Assembly (NCBI RefSeq): GCF_900115705.1 | Contig: NZ_FOXL01000004.1 | Coordinates: 1 to 64,000 of the forward strand | DNA: 64,000 nucleotides | Reading direction: 5' to 3' | DNA from: Frateuria terrea | GTDB lineage: Bacteria > Pseudomonadota > Gammaproteobacteria > Xanthomonadales > Rhodanobacteraceae | Shown here: in pieces, positions 11,635 through 19,498 of the stretch | How the letters are laid out: each line of letters begins with the position of its first letter | Position numbering within the stretch: the first letter of the stretch is position 1 | Notes under the pieces: generated by a model | Databases searched by the model: none | What the model saw: only the letters and a program-made list of their open reading frames with translations | Told to the model about the DNA's origin: nothing | Program-made: the position numbers and the translations under genes

Positions 11635-12345
11635 TTGTCCCCCCACTTCAGGCGGTTGCCCTTGCCGTTCCGATACCTGCTTCCCCTCGTGTTGCTGTTG
11701 CCAGCGGCCGCTGCCGCAACCGATACCGTTTCCAATCCACTTGCCCAGGCCTTGAGCCGCGCGGCGCCCGCGGCCAACCCCAAGGTCCTGGCCCTGGCCA
11801 CCCGGGCGCTCGCCTGCGTGCAGCGAAGCATGCCCGCGCAGACGCTCAGCGTGATCGACTATTCGTTGCCGTCCACCACGCCACGGCTGTGGGTGTTTGG
11901 CCTCGGGCCGCACCCGCATCTGTTGTTCCACGAACTGGTCGCGCACGGGCGCAACAGCGGCGACAACCTGGCCGACCGGTTCTCCAACCAGCCAGGCAGC
12001 CTGATGTCGAGCCTGGGCACGTTCGTGACGGATGGCACCTACACCGGCCACAACGGCTATTCGTTGCGCCTCAAGGGCATCGACGGGAATTTCAACGACC
12101 AGGCCGAAAGCCGCGCGATCGTGATCCATGGCGCCCACTACGTCAGCGAAGCGTTTGCCCGCAGCCAGGGCCGGTTGGGCCGCAGCTGGGGGTGTCCGGC
12201 GGTGCGCGCGGGTGTCGCGCACAAGCTGATCGACGCCATCGCCGCCCATTCGGTGGTGTTCGCTTACTACCCCGATCCGCGCTGGCTGCAGGGCTCGCGC
12301 GTGCTGGGTGATTGCGGGGGCAACGAAGTGCTGTCCTCGCGCTGA
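11635..12345 (+). CDS. murein L,D-transpeptidase catalytic-domain protein (YkuD_2)
   Basis: A 236-residue secreted protein with signal sequence (YLLPLVLLLPAAAAA). It carries the YkuD_2 motifs RAIVIHGAHYVS and GRSWGCPAV, the latter with the likely catalytic Cys. The start appears to be TTG (11635, or 11656 with AGGCGG just upstream). It lies 39 bp after the first transpeptidase and is probably cotranscribed. Its 3' end overlaps the convergent acetate kinase gene by 79 bp. Confidence 0.82.
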   Translation: MSPHFRRLPLPFRYLLPLVLLLPAAAAATDTVSNPLAQALSRAAPAANPKVLALATRALACVQRSMPAQTLSVIDYSLPSTTPRLWVFGLGPHPHLLFHELVAHGRNSGDNLADRFSNQPGSLMSSLGTFVTDGTYTGHNGYSLRLKGIDGNFNDQAESRAIVIHGAHYVSEAFARSQGRLGRSWGCPAVRAGVAHKLIDAIAAHSVVFAYYPDPRWLQGSRVLGDCGGNEVLSSR

Positions 12346-13526
12346 GCCTCCGCGTCGGTGAGCAGGTCGTGCACGTGGCGGCAGATCTGCCGCTCTTCTT
12401 CGGTGGGTATCACGCGCACGTCGCAGGCGGCGCCATCCATGCCGATCCGTAGCCCACCGGCCCGGTTGCGCGCAGGATCCAGCCGGATGCCCGCCCATGA
12501 CAGACCATCGCAGATGTCGGCGCGCGCCTGCGCATCGTGTTCGCCGATGCCCCCGGTGAAGACGAGCGCGTCGATGCCTTGAAGCACGGCGGCCATCGCC
12601 GCGATCTGCTTGCGTACCGACAGCACGAACATCGCGATGGCCAGCCGCGCGAACGGGTCCGTGCGCTCTACCTTCCTTAGCCGGCGCAGGTCGCCGCTGA
12701 CGCCGGAAACCCCTAGCAGGCCGGAACGGTGATCCACCAGGCGCTCGATCGCGCGCGCGTCCATGCCTTTTTCACGGGCGAGCCAGGCCAGTACGCCTGG
12801 GTCCAGGTCGCCGCTGCGCGTGGCCATCATCACACCGCCACTGGGCGTCATGCCCATGCTGGTATCCATGGACCGGCCCTTGCGCACGGCAGTGACGCTG
12901 GCGCCGCTGCCCAGGTGGGCGATCACCAGCCGTGCAGGGGCCTGCGGCCATTGCGCCAGGATCGATGCGCAGGACAGGCCGTGGAAACCGTAGCGCTGCA
13001 CTCCGGCAGCCTGCAGTGCGCGATCCACCGGCAGGGTGCGCGCTTCGTCGGGCAGCGCAGCATGGAAAGCGGTATCCAGGCAAGCGACCTGCGGAAGTGC
13101 CGGAAACCGTCTCTGCGCGGCACGGACCACGGCCAGCGCCGCTGGTACGTGCAATGGCGCGAACGCGCTGGCCGCCTCCAGTTGCGCCATGACCGTGGCG
13201 TCGATGCGCGCATGCGCGCGCAACTGCGCACCGCCATGCACGATGCGGTGGCCAATGGCGTCCGGAGCAGGCACGTCCATGCCGTCCAGGACGCGGGCGA
13301 TGCGCGAAAAGGCCTGCACGCCGTCGGCCATCGGCACGGTCTCCTCGTGCAGGGTGTCGCCGCCATGGCCGTCGCGCACGCGCAGCAGCCCGGCAGAGCT
13401 TCCGATCGCCTGGGCTTCGCCGGCGACGCGCGGTGCCGCCTCGCAACCGCGCGCACTGAACAGGCCGAACTTGAGCGACGAGGAGCCACTGTTGATCGCC
13501 AGCACGTGGAAGCCTGATCGGCGCAT
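12267..13526 (-). CDS. ackA: acetate kinase
   Basis: About 419 residues; converts acetyl phosphate plus ADP to acetate plus ATP. Visible are the N-terminal phosphate-binding motif (LAINSGSSSLKFGLF), IGHRIVHGG, RYGFHGLS, HLGSGASVTAV, and the C-terminal FTGGIGEHDAQARADIC. The last 30 or so residues exceed the usual end of the family and cause the overlap with the convergent transpeptidase. The ATG is 2 bp after the phosphoketolase stop, so the two are translationally linked. Together they form a short route from pentose or hexose phosphate to ATP without respiration. Confidence 0.94.
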   Translation of the reverse strand: MRRSGFHVLAINSGSSSLKFGLFSARGCEAAPRVAGEAQAIGSSAGLLRVRDGHGGDTLHEETVPMADGVQAFSRIARVLDGMDVPAPDAIGHRIVHGGAQLRAHARIDATVMAQLEAASAFAPLHVPAALAVVRAAQRRFPALPQVACLDTAFHAALPDEARTLPVDRALQAAGVQRYGFHGLSCASILAQWPQAPARLVIAHLGSGASVTAVRKGRSMDTSMGMTPSGGVMMATRSGDLDPGVLAWLAREKGMDARAIERLVDHRSGLLGVSGVSGDLRRLRKVERTDPFARLAIAMFVLSVRKQIAAMAAVLQGIDALVFTGGIGEHDAQARADICDGLSWAGIRLDPARNRAGGLRIGMDGAACDVRVIPTEEERQICRHVHDLLTDAEAQREDSTSLPPQSPSTREPCSQRGSG

Positions 13527-13528
13527 GG

Positions 13529-15937
13529 TCACCCCATCGTCCAGCGCCACTGGGCGACTTCCGGCAGGTCCTCGCCGTGTTCGCTGATGTAGAGCCGGTG
13601 GCGCTCCATCGTCGCCCAGTAGCGGTCGGTCGCATCGGACGCGAGAGCCGACAGGCGCGGCACCCGCAGGATCGCGTCCAGCGCCAGCTGGTAACGGTCC
13701 AGGTTGTTCATCACCGTCATGTCGAATGGGGTGGTCGTGGTGCCTTCCTCCCTGTAGCCGCGCACGTGGAAGTTGTCGTGGTTGTGGCGGCGGTAGGCGA
13801 GGCGATGGATCAAACCGGGATAGCCGTGGAAGGCGAAGATCACCGGCTTGTCGCGGGTGAACAACTCATCGAAGTCGACGTCGCTCAGCGCGTGCGGATG
13901 TTCGCCGGGCGGCTGCAGCACCATCAGGTCGACCACGTTGACCACACGCACGCGCAGGTCCGGGGCGTATTCGCGCAGCAGGGTCACCGCGGCGAGCGTC
14001 TCCAAGGTCGGCACGTCACCGGCGCAGGCCATCACCACCTCGGGATCGCGCCCTTCGTCGGTGCTCGCCCATGTCCAGACTCCCGCACCGGTGCTGCAGT
14101 GGCGCGCGGCCGCGTCGATGTCCAGCCACTGCCACTCGGGCTGCTTGCCGGCGACGATTACGTTGACGTAGTTGCGGCTGCGCAGGCAGTGGTCGGCCAC
14201 TGAAAGCAGGCAATTGGCGTCCGGCGGCAGGTAGATGCGCACGACGTCGGCCTTCTTGTTGGCAACGTGGTCGAGGAAGCCCGGATCCTGGTGCGAGAAG
14301 CCGTTGTGGTCCTGGCGCCACACGTGGGAGCTCAGCAGGTAGTTGAGCGAAGCGATCGGCGCACGCCAGGGGATGTGCCGGGTGGTCTTCAACCATTTCG
14401 CATGCTGGTTGAACATCGAGTCGATGATGTGGATGAACGCCTCGTAGCACGAGAACAGGCCATGCCGGCCGGTCAGCAGGTAGCCCTCCAGCCAGCCCTG
14501 GCAGAGGTGCTCGCTCAGTACTTCCATGACGCGTCCCTGCGGTGACAGGTGTTCGTCGACCGGCTCGATGGTCGCCATCCACGCCTTGGAGGTCACCTCG
14601 AACACGTCCTGCAGCCGGTTCGAGGCCGTTTCGTCGGGTCCGAACAGGCGGAAGTTGCCGGCCTGGGCGTTGAGTCGCATGACCTCGCGCAGGTAACGGC
14701 CAAGCACGCGGGTGGACTCGACCTCCAGCCCGCCGGGCGCGGCCAGCCGGACCGCATGGTCGCGGAAGTGGGGCAGGGTGAGCGGCTGCAGCAACACGCC
14801 GCCGTTGGCGTGCGGGTTGGCGCCCATGCGCCGGCGGCCGGTGGGCGCAAGCTCGGCCAGTTCGGGGCGAAGCCGCCCGTCTGCGTCGAACAGCTCGTGC
14901 GGGCGGTAGCTCAGCAGCCAGTCTTCAAGCAGTCGGACGTGGGCGGGGTCGTCGAAATCCTTGAGCGGTACCTGGTGGGCGCGCCAGGTGCCTTCCACCG
15001 GCAGGCCATCGACCACCTTCGGACCGGTCCAGCCCTTGGGCGTGCGAAACACGATCATGGGCCAGCGCGCTCGAGCGGGCGCCTGGCCGTCCGTCGCGTG
15101 GCGGGCAGCCTGCTGGATCCCGTGGATGCGCGCCAGCGCCTTATCCAATGCTGCCGCGAGCTGCCGGTGCACCTGAGCAGGATCGTCGCCTTCGACGAAC
15201 AGCGGCTCGTACCCGTAACCGCGGAACAGTTCGCCCAGCTCGTCAGGAGTGATCCTGGCCAGCAGCGTGGGGTTGGCGATCTTGTAGCCGTTGAGATGGA
15301 GGATCGGCAGCACCGCACCGTCGCGGGCGGGGTTAAGGAATTTGTTCGAGTGCCAGCTGGTGGCGAGCGCACCGGTTTCCGCCTCGCCGTCGCCGACGAT
15401 GCAGGCGACGATCAGGTCCGGGTTGTCGAACGCGGCGCCGTAGGCATGGGCCAGCGAATAGCCCAGTTCGCCGCCCTCGTGGATCGAGCCGGGTGTTTCC
15501 GGCGCCACGTGGCTGGGCACGCCATAGGGCCAGGAAAACTGGCGGAACAGCCGCCGCATGCCGTGCCTGTCGCGCTCGATGTCCGGATACACCTCGGTGT
15601 AGGAGCCTTCCAGGTAAGCCTGCGCGACCAGGCCCGGGCCGCCGTGCCCCGGGCCGATCACGTAGATCATGTCCAGGTCGTGCGCCTTGATCAGCCGGTT
15701 CAGGTGGACGTAGATGAAGTTGAGGCCGGTCGTCGTGCCCCAGTGGCCGAGCAGGCGGGGCTTGATATGGCGCCGCTCCAGCGGGACCTCCAGCAAGGGG
15801 TTGTCCTGCAGGTAGATCTGGCCGACGGTCAGGTAATTGGCTGCACGCCAATAGGCATCCATGCGCCAAAGCAGCTCCTCGGAAAGCGGCATGGACGTCG
15901 CAGGCTTCGCCGCTCGCACTGGGTCATCGGTAAACAT
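13529..15937 (-). CDS. xfp: xylulose-5-phosphate/fructose-6-phosphate phosphoketolase
   Basis: An 802-residue thiamine-diphosphate enzyme that splits xylulose 5-phosphate (or fructose 6-phosphate) with phosphate into acetyl phosphate and an aldose phosphate. Family signatures: [43 protein letters not shown], and the ThDP motif [20 protein letters not shown]; the C-terminal half has [18 protein letters not shown]. The start ATG at 15937 has GGAG upstream and gives the usual length. It sits between a universal stress protein and ackA in one operon behind an FNR-type box, suggesting fermentative energy production. Confidence 0.96.
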   Translation of the reverse strand: MFTDDPVRAAKPATSMPLSEELLWRMDAYWRAANYLTVGQIYLQDNPLLEVPLERRHIKPRLLGHWGTTTGLNFIYVHLNRLIKAHDLDMIYVIGPGHGGPGLVAQAYLEGSYTEVYPDIERDRHGMRRLFRQFSWPYGVPSHVAPETPGSIHEGGELGYSLAHAYGAAFDNPDLIVACIVGDGEAETGALATSWHSNKFLNPARDGAVLPILHLNGYKIANPTLLARITPDELGELFRGYGYEPLFVEGDDPAQVHRQLAAALDKALARIHGIQQAARHATDGQAPARARWPMIVFRTPKGWTGPKVVDGLPVEGTWRAHQVPLKDFDDPAHVRLLEDWLLSYRPHELFDADGRLRPELAELAPTGRRRMGANPHANGGVLLQPLTLPHFRDHAVRLAAPGGLEVESTRVLGRYLREVMRLNAQAGNFRLFGPDETASNRLQDVFEVTSKAWMATIEPVDEHLSPQGRVMEVLSEHLCQGWLEGYLLTGRHGLFSCYEAFIHIIDSMFNQHAKWLKTTRHIPWRAPIASLNYLLSSHVWRQDHNGFSHQDPGFLDHVANKKADVVRIYLPPDANCLLSVADHCLRSRNYVNVIVAGKQPEWQWLDIDAAARHCSTGAGVWTWASTDEGRDPEVVMACAGDVPTLETLAAVTLLREYAPDLRVRVVNVVDLMVLQPPGEHPHALSDVDFDELFTRDKPVIFAFHGYPGLIHRLAYRRHNHDNFHVRGYREEGTTTTPFDMTVMNNLDRYQLALDAILRVPRLSALASDATDRYWATMERHRLYISEHGEDLPEVAQWRWTMG

Positions 15938-15984
15938 GGGCGTGGCTCCGGGTACAGGCGTTTCGGTGAGATGGACGCGACGGC

Positions 15985-16785
15985 TCAGTGCGCCAGCAGC
16001 AACGGCAGGTGCGTGTGCGAGAGCACGTGGTGGGTCGTGCCACCGAGGACCAGCTCGCTGATGCGCGAGCGCCCCCATGCGCCCATGACCAGCAGGTCCG
16101 CCCGCATCGTCTCTGCCTCGCGCAGCAGGTGTGCGCCGGCATCCTCCCCGGGATGGAACGGGTGCCGCTGCTGCACGCTCACGCCCTGGCGGGCAAGCCA
16201 TTCGCCTACCGCAAGCGTGGGTGGCCCGAAGCCGGGAAGGGTCTCGCGCCAACCATCCAGCAGGCGCACTTCGGAGGCGCTGCGCAGGAGAGGCAATGCG
16301 GCACGGATGGCCTCGGTGGACTCGCCCGAACCGTTCCAAGCCAGCAGCACGCGGGTGGGTGCGCCGCGCACTTCGTAGGTTTCCGGCACCAGCAGCATGG
16401 GCGCGCCGCCGGCAAAAAGGGTGCGGGTGACGTTGTCCCAGCCGATCGGAAGATCCTGCCGGCCAGGTGCGCTGCACACCAGCAGGTCGGCCATCCGCGA
16501 ACGCGTCGCCAGCACGGTGACGTAGAGCCCCCGGTAGACCTCCCAGGAGCCCTGCACGTTCGACCGCCGGCTCAGCTCGTCCCACCACGGGGCGCGTTGC
16601 CGTGCCGAGTCCTCCTCGGCTTCCAGGATCGCCAGCGCATCGGGAATCGCCGTCACCGATGGGATCTGGGCAACGATGTGCACGCCTGCGGCGAACGCCT
16701 GCTGCTGCCGCGCAACGGCCAGGCCAAGCTGAATGGCGGGTACGTCTTCGCGCATGTGGTCGACGTTGATGATCATCTCGTACAT
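15985..16785 (-). CDS. tandem-domain universal stress protein (USP 1)
   Basis: 266 residues with two UspA-like halves. The C-terminal half keeps RVLLAWNGS and the [16 protein letters not shown] loop, close to the nucleotide-binding G-2x-G-9x-G pattern; the N-terminal half is diverged. It is the first gene of the USP-phosphoketolase-ackA operon. The predicted FNR-type promoter would give a leader of roughly 17 nt before the ATG at 16785. Tandem USPs are typical of anaerobic-survival regulons; the exact biochemical role is unknown. Confidence 0.9.
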   Translation of the reverse strand: MYEMIINVDHMREDVPAIQLGLAVARQQQAFAAGVHIVAQIPSVTAIPDALAILEAEEDSARQRAPWWDELSRRSNVQGSWEVYRGLYVTVLATRSRMADLLVCSAPGRQDLPIGWDNVTRTLFAGGAPMLLVPETYEVRGAPTRVLLAWNGSGESTEAIRAALPLLRSASEVRLLDGWRETLPGFGPPTLAVGEWLARQGVSVQQRHPFHPGEDAGAHLLREAETMRADLLVMGAWGRSRISELVLGGTTHHVLSHTHLPLLLAH

Positions 16786-16835
16786 GGCGCTTCTCCCGGC
16801 GAAGCTTCATGCTCGGCCGTGCACGAGAGTGCGGT

Positions 16836-16849
16836 TTGATCGAGGTCAA
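16836..16849 (-). promoter_or_regulatory. FNR-type box for the USP-phosphoketolase-ackA operon
   Basis: TTGATCGAGGTCAA, exact match. On the minus strand GAGCAT (16814-16809) follows after 21 nt as a plausible -10. Confidence 0.75.
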
Positions 16850-16864
16850 CCCGGGCAGTGCTGA

Positions 16865-18151
16865 TCAGGCGAATGCCATCGCGGCCACGACGCCTGCCAT
16901 GGCTGCCGTGGCGGCCCATCCGAGCAGGCGCAACCACGACCGCACTGCCAGCGCGCCCATGACCTCCCGGCGGGTAGCGAGCCACATGGCGGCCGCCATC
17001 AGGGGCACCGAAATGACACCGTTCAGCACGGCCGCCCAGAACAGCATGTGGATCGGCCTCGTCGGAGTGAGGCTCAACGCGGCGCCGCCCAACGTCGCCA
17101 GGATGATCAGACCGTAGAACAGCTTCGCTTCCCCGAAGCGCCGGTCCAGCCCGCTGCTCCAATGGAACACCTCAGCCAGGGCATACGCTCCCGAGCCGGC
17201 AAGCACGGGTATGGCCAGCAGGCCGGTGCCCACGATGCCCATGGCGAACAGCATGCCGGCGAATCGGCCGGCCAGAGGCCGCAGCGCCCGCGCGGCATCG
17301 GCCGCGTCCTCGATCGCGCGCACGCCATGGCCGTGCAGCACCACCGCCGCCGCGAGGACCACGAAGAAACCGATCGCATTGGAATAGATCATGCCGACGA
17401 CGGTATCGAGGTCGATCCGGCGCAATGCGCCGGGCGCGGCGGCCGGCTGCAGCAGCAGCGGCTCTTCCTGGGCCTGCTCTTCTTCCTCCACCTCCTGCGC
17501 GGCCTGCCAGAAAAACATGTACGGGCTGATCGTGGTGCCGAACATCGCCACCACGGTGAGCAGATAGTCGCGGTCGCGGCGCCAGACCGGCACCCACAGG
17601 CGGTGCAACGCTTCTGCCCACGGCACGTGTACGACCAGGGTGGTCAACACATAGGCCAGAAGGCTCAAGGTGAGCACCTTCAACAGCCGGGCGTAGCGCG
17701 CGAACGGAATGGCCACTTCCAGCACTGCCGAAAGTGCCGCAAACAGCACGACAAAGAGCGAGGCGCTCCCGCCCAGCAGCATGTGCGTCGCCTCGCCCAT
17801 GGCCCCCAGGTCGGCAGCCAGGTTGAACACGTTCGCCGCCAGCAGCAATGCCACCAGCGCGAGCGTGAGCGCGCGTGGAAAACACCGCGTCATGTTGGCG
17901 GCCAGGCCACGCCCGGTAACGCGCCCGATGTGGGCGCACACGGCCTGGATGCCGATCATCAGCGGAAGCGTGAACCAGACGGTCCATAGCGTGGCCAGTC
18001 CGAATCGTGCGCCTGCCTGGGAATAAGTGGCGATTCCACTCGGATCGTCGTCGGCCGCACCCGTGATCAGGCCGGCGCCAAGCCGGATGGCCGATCCGCG
18101 CAGGCGGCGGACACGCAGCGCAACGCCATGTCGGAACAGCCGGATCGCCAT
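16865..18151 (-). CDS. NRAMP-like divalent metal transporter with non-canonical metal site
   Basis: 428 residues, about 11 membrane helices, SLC11/NRAMP fold. In helix 1 the canonical DPGN motif is DPSG (DDDPSGIATYSQAGA); in helix 6 the canonical MPH motif is SPY (TTISPYMFFWQA), so the metal-coordinating Asn and Met are both replaced. Loss of the Met is known to change selectivity away from soft transition metals, as in Mg-transporting relatives; Mg or Mn import is thus an inference. An acidic loop (EVEEEEQAQEE) follows helix 6. ATG 18151 has GGAG 7 nt upstream. It is divergent from the SDR operon and shares its FNR-type box. Confidence 0.85.
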   Translation of the reverse strand: MAIRLFRHGVALRVRRLRGSAIRLGAGLITGAADDDPSGIATYSQAGARFGLATLWTVWFTLPLMIGIQAVCAHIGRVTGRGLAANMTRCFPRALTLALVALLLAANVFNLAADLGAMGEATHMLLGGSASLFVVLFAALSAVLEVAIPFARYARLLKVLTLSLLAYVLTTLVVHVPWAEALHRLWVPVWRRDRDYLLTVVAMFGTTISPYMFFWQAAQEVEEEEQAQEEPLLLQPAAAPGALRRIDLDTVVGMIYSNAIGFFVVLAAAVVLHGHGVRAIEDAADAARALRPLAGRFAGMLFAMGIVGTGLLAIPVLAGSGAYALAEVFHWSSGLDRRFGEAKLFYGLIILATLGGAALSLTPTRPIHMLFWAAVLNGVISVPLMAAAMWLATRREVMGALAVRSWLRLLGWAATAAMAGVVAAMAFA

Positions 18152-18203
18152 GCAGGGCTCCGTGTAGTCGTGCCCAGCCTGCTGTGCGGCAGCCGCTGCA
18201 GGA

Positions 18204-18217
18204 TTGACCAGGGTCAA
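18204..18217. promoter_or_regulatory. shared FNR-type box, NRAMP / SDR operon
   Basis: TTGACCAGGGTCAA, exact match, between divergent genes. To the right TAGGCT starts after 21 nt (18239-18244); to the left CAGGCT starts after 22 nt (18181-18176). Both fit class II activator promoters. Confidence 0.8.
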
Positions 18218-18278
18218 GTTGTCCGATGGCCAGCCGCCTAGGCTGGTCGCACAACCGGCCAACCGCGCGGAGAAAACC

Positions 18279-19049
18279 ATGAACAGGCTGCAGGACAAGG
18301 TCGCCATCGTGACCGGCGGTGCGGTCGGGATTGGCGCCGCGTGTGCGCGACGCATGGCGGAGGAGGGCGCCACGGTCGCCATCCTCGATCGGATGGATGA
18401 CTCCGGACGCGAGCTGGCGGGGGAACTGGTCGGCCTCGGCCACCATGCGCGCTACCTGCACGCCGACGTCGCCTCCGAAGCAGAGGTGGCCCATGCCATC
18501 GACGAAGTGGCCAGCCTGTTCGGGCGGCTGGACGTCCTGGTCAACAACGCCGGCATCGCCGGCACAGACAAGCCCACCCACGAGCTGACCGAGGAAGAGT
18601 GGGACCGCGTACAGGCGGTGAACGTCAAGGGCGTGTTCTTCTGCACCAAGCACGCGATCCTGCACATGCGCCGGGCCGGAGGCGGCAGCATCGTCAACCT
18701 TTCCTCGATCTACGGGCTGGTCGGCGCAGCCGACGTGCCGCCGTACCACGCTTCCAAGGGAGCCGTGCGGCTGATGAGCAAGACCGACGCGCTGCTGTAT
18801 GCGCGCGACGGCATCCGCGTCAATTCGGTGCACCCGGGCTTCATCTGGACGCCCATGGTGCACGGCTTTCTTTCCGGCCACGGTGGCGACCTGGACGAGC
18901 AGCGCCGACAGGTCGGTGCATTGCATCCGCTGGGGCACATGGGCGAGCCGGACGACATCGCCTGGGGCGTGGTCTACCTCGCCAGCGAGGAGTCGAAGTT
19001 CATTACGGGCAGCGAACTGGTCATAGACGGCGGCTACACCTGCCGCTGA
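18279..19049 (+). CDS. short-chain dehydrogenase/reductase (SDR)
   Basis: 256 residues, classical SDR: cofactor motif TGGAVGIGAA near the N-terminus, NNAG near residue 88, catalytic Ser (LSSIYG) and YHASK. The C-terminal part ends in TGSELVIDGGYT, typical of family members acting on steroid-, sugar- or acyl-like alcohols. The Asp after beta-strand 2 (ILDRMD) favours NAD(H) over NADP(H). It is the first gene of an operon with a USP and a P-type ATPase. The substrate cannot be deduced. Confidence 0.9.
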   Translation: MNRLQDKVAIVTGGAVGIGAACARRMAEEGATVAILDRMDDSGRELAGELVGLGHHARYLHADVASEAEVAHAIDEVASLFGRLDVLVNNAGIAGTDKPTHELTEEEWDRVQAVNVKGVFFCTKHAILHMRRAGGGSIVNLSSIYGLVGAADVPPYHASKGAVRLMSKTDALLYARDGIRVNSVHPGFIWTPMVHGFLSGHGGDLDEQRRQVGALHPLGHMGEPDDIAWGVVYLASEESKFITGSELVIDGGYTCR

Positions 19050-19060
19050 AGGAGACGCGT

Positions 19061-19498
19061 ATGTACCGCCACATCCTGTTACCGACGGACGGCTCGGAGG
19101 TGTCCATCCGCGCAGTGGACGCAGGCATCGAGCTGGCGAAATGGCTCAACGCGCGCGTGTATGCGCTGCACGTGATACTGCCGTTCCAGTCGCTTGCCTA
19201 CATGACGCAGATCATTCCGCAGAGCGAGACCAGCTACACCGAAGAGTCGGTGCGATGGGCCGAGCACTACCTCGGCGAAGTGCGGGAGAAGGCCAGGCAG
19301 GTCGGCATCCCTTGCGACAGCGACTACGTGTTCGACAAGCATCCGTGCGATGCGATCCTGCGCGTGGCCCAGGAAAAGGGCTGCGACCTGATCATCATGG
19401 GTTCGCACGGCTGGCGGGGCTTCACCAAGCTGCTGCTCGGCAGCGAAACGCAAAAAGTGCTGGTTCACAGCCAGCTCCCGGTGCTGGTCTGCCATTGA
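19061..19498 (+). CDS. single-domain universal stress protein, ATP-binding type (USP 2)
   Basis: 145 residues, UspA fold. N-terminus RHILLPTDGSEVS and the loop GSHGWRGFTKLLLGSETQKVL match the G-2x-G-9x-G-S/T nucleotide-binding pattern, so ATP binding is likely. GGAGACGCGT precedes the ATG. Located 11 bp after the SDR, and its stop overlaps the TTG start of the downstream ATPase. A single-domain USP differs from most others in the island, which are tandem. Confidence 0.92.
   Translation: MYRHILLPTDGSEVSIRAVDAGIELAKWLNARVYALHVILPFQSLAYMTQIIPQSETSYTEESVRWAEHYLGEVREKARQVGIPCDSDYVFDKHPCDAILRVAQEKGCDLIIMGSHGWRGFTKLLLGSETQKVLVHSQLPVLVCH

Noticed and set aside
13529-16849. A single 1106-codon frame that would fuse extra sequence to phosphoketolase
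   Set aside because: The part upstream of 15937 runs out of frame through USP 1. Phosphoketolase has its own start and ribosome-binding site at 15937 and then shows normal length.
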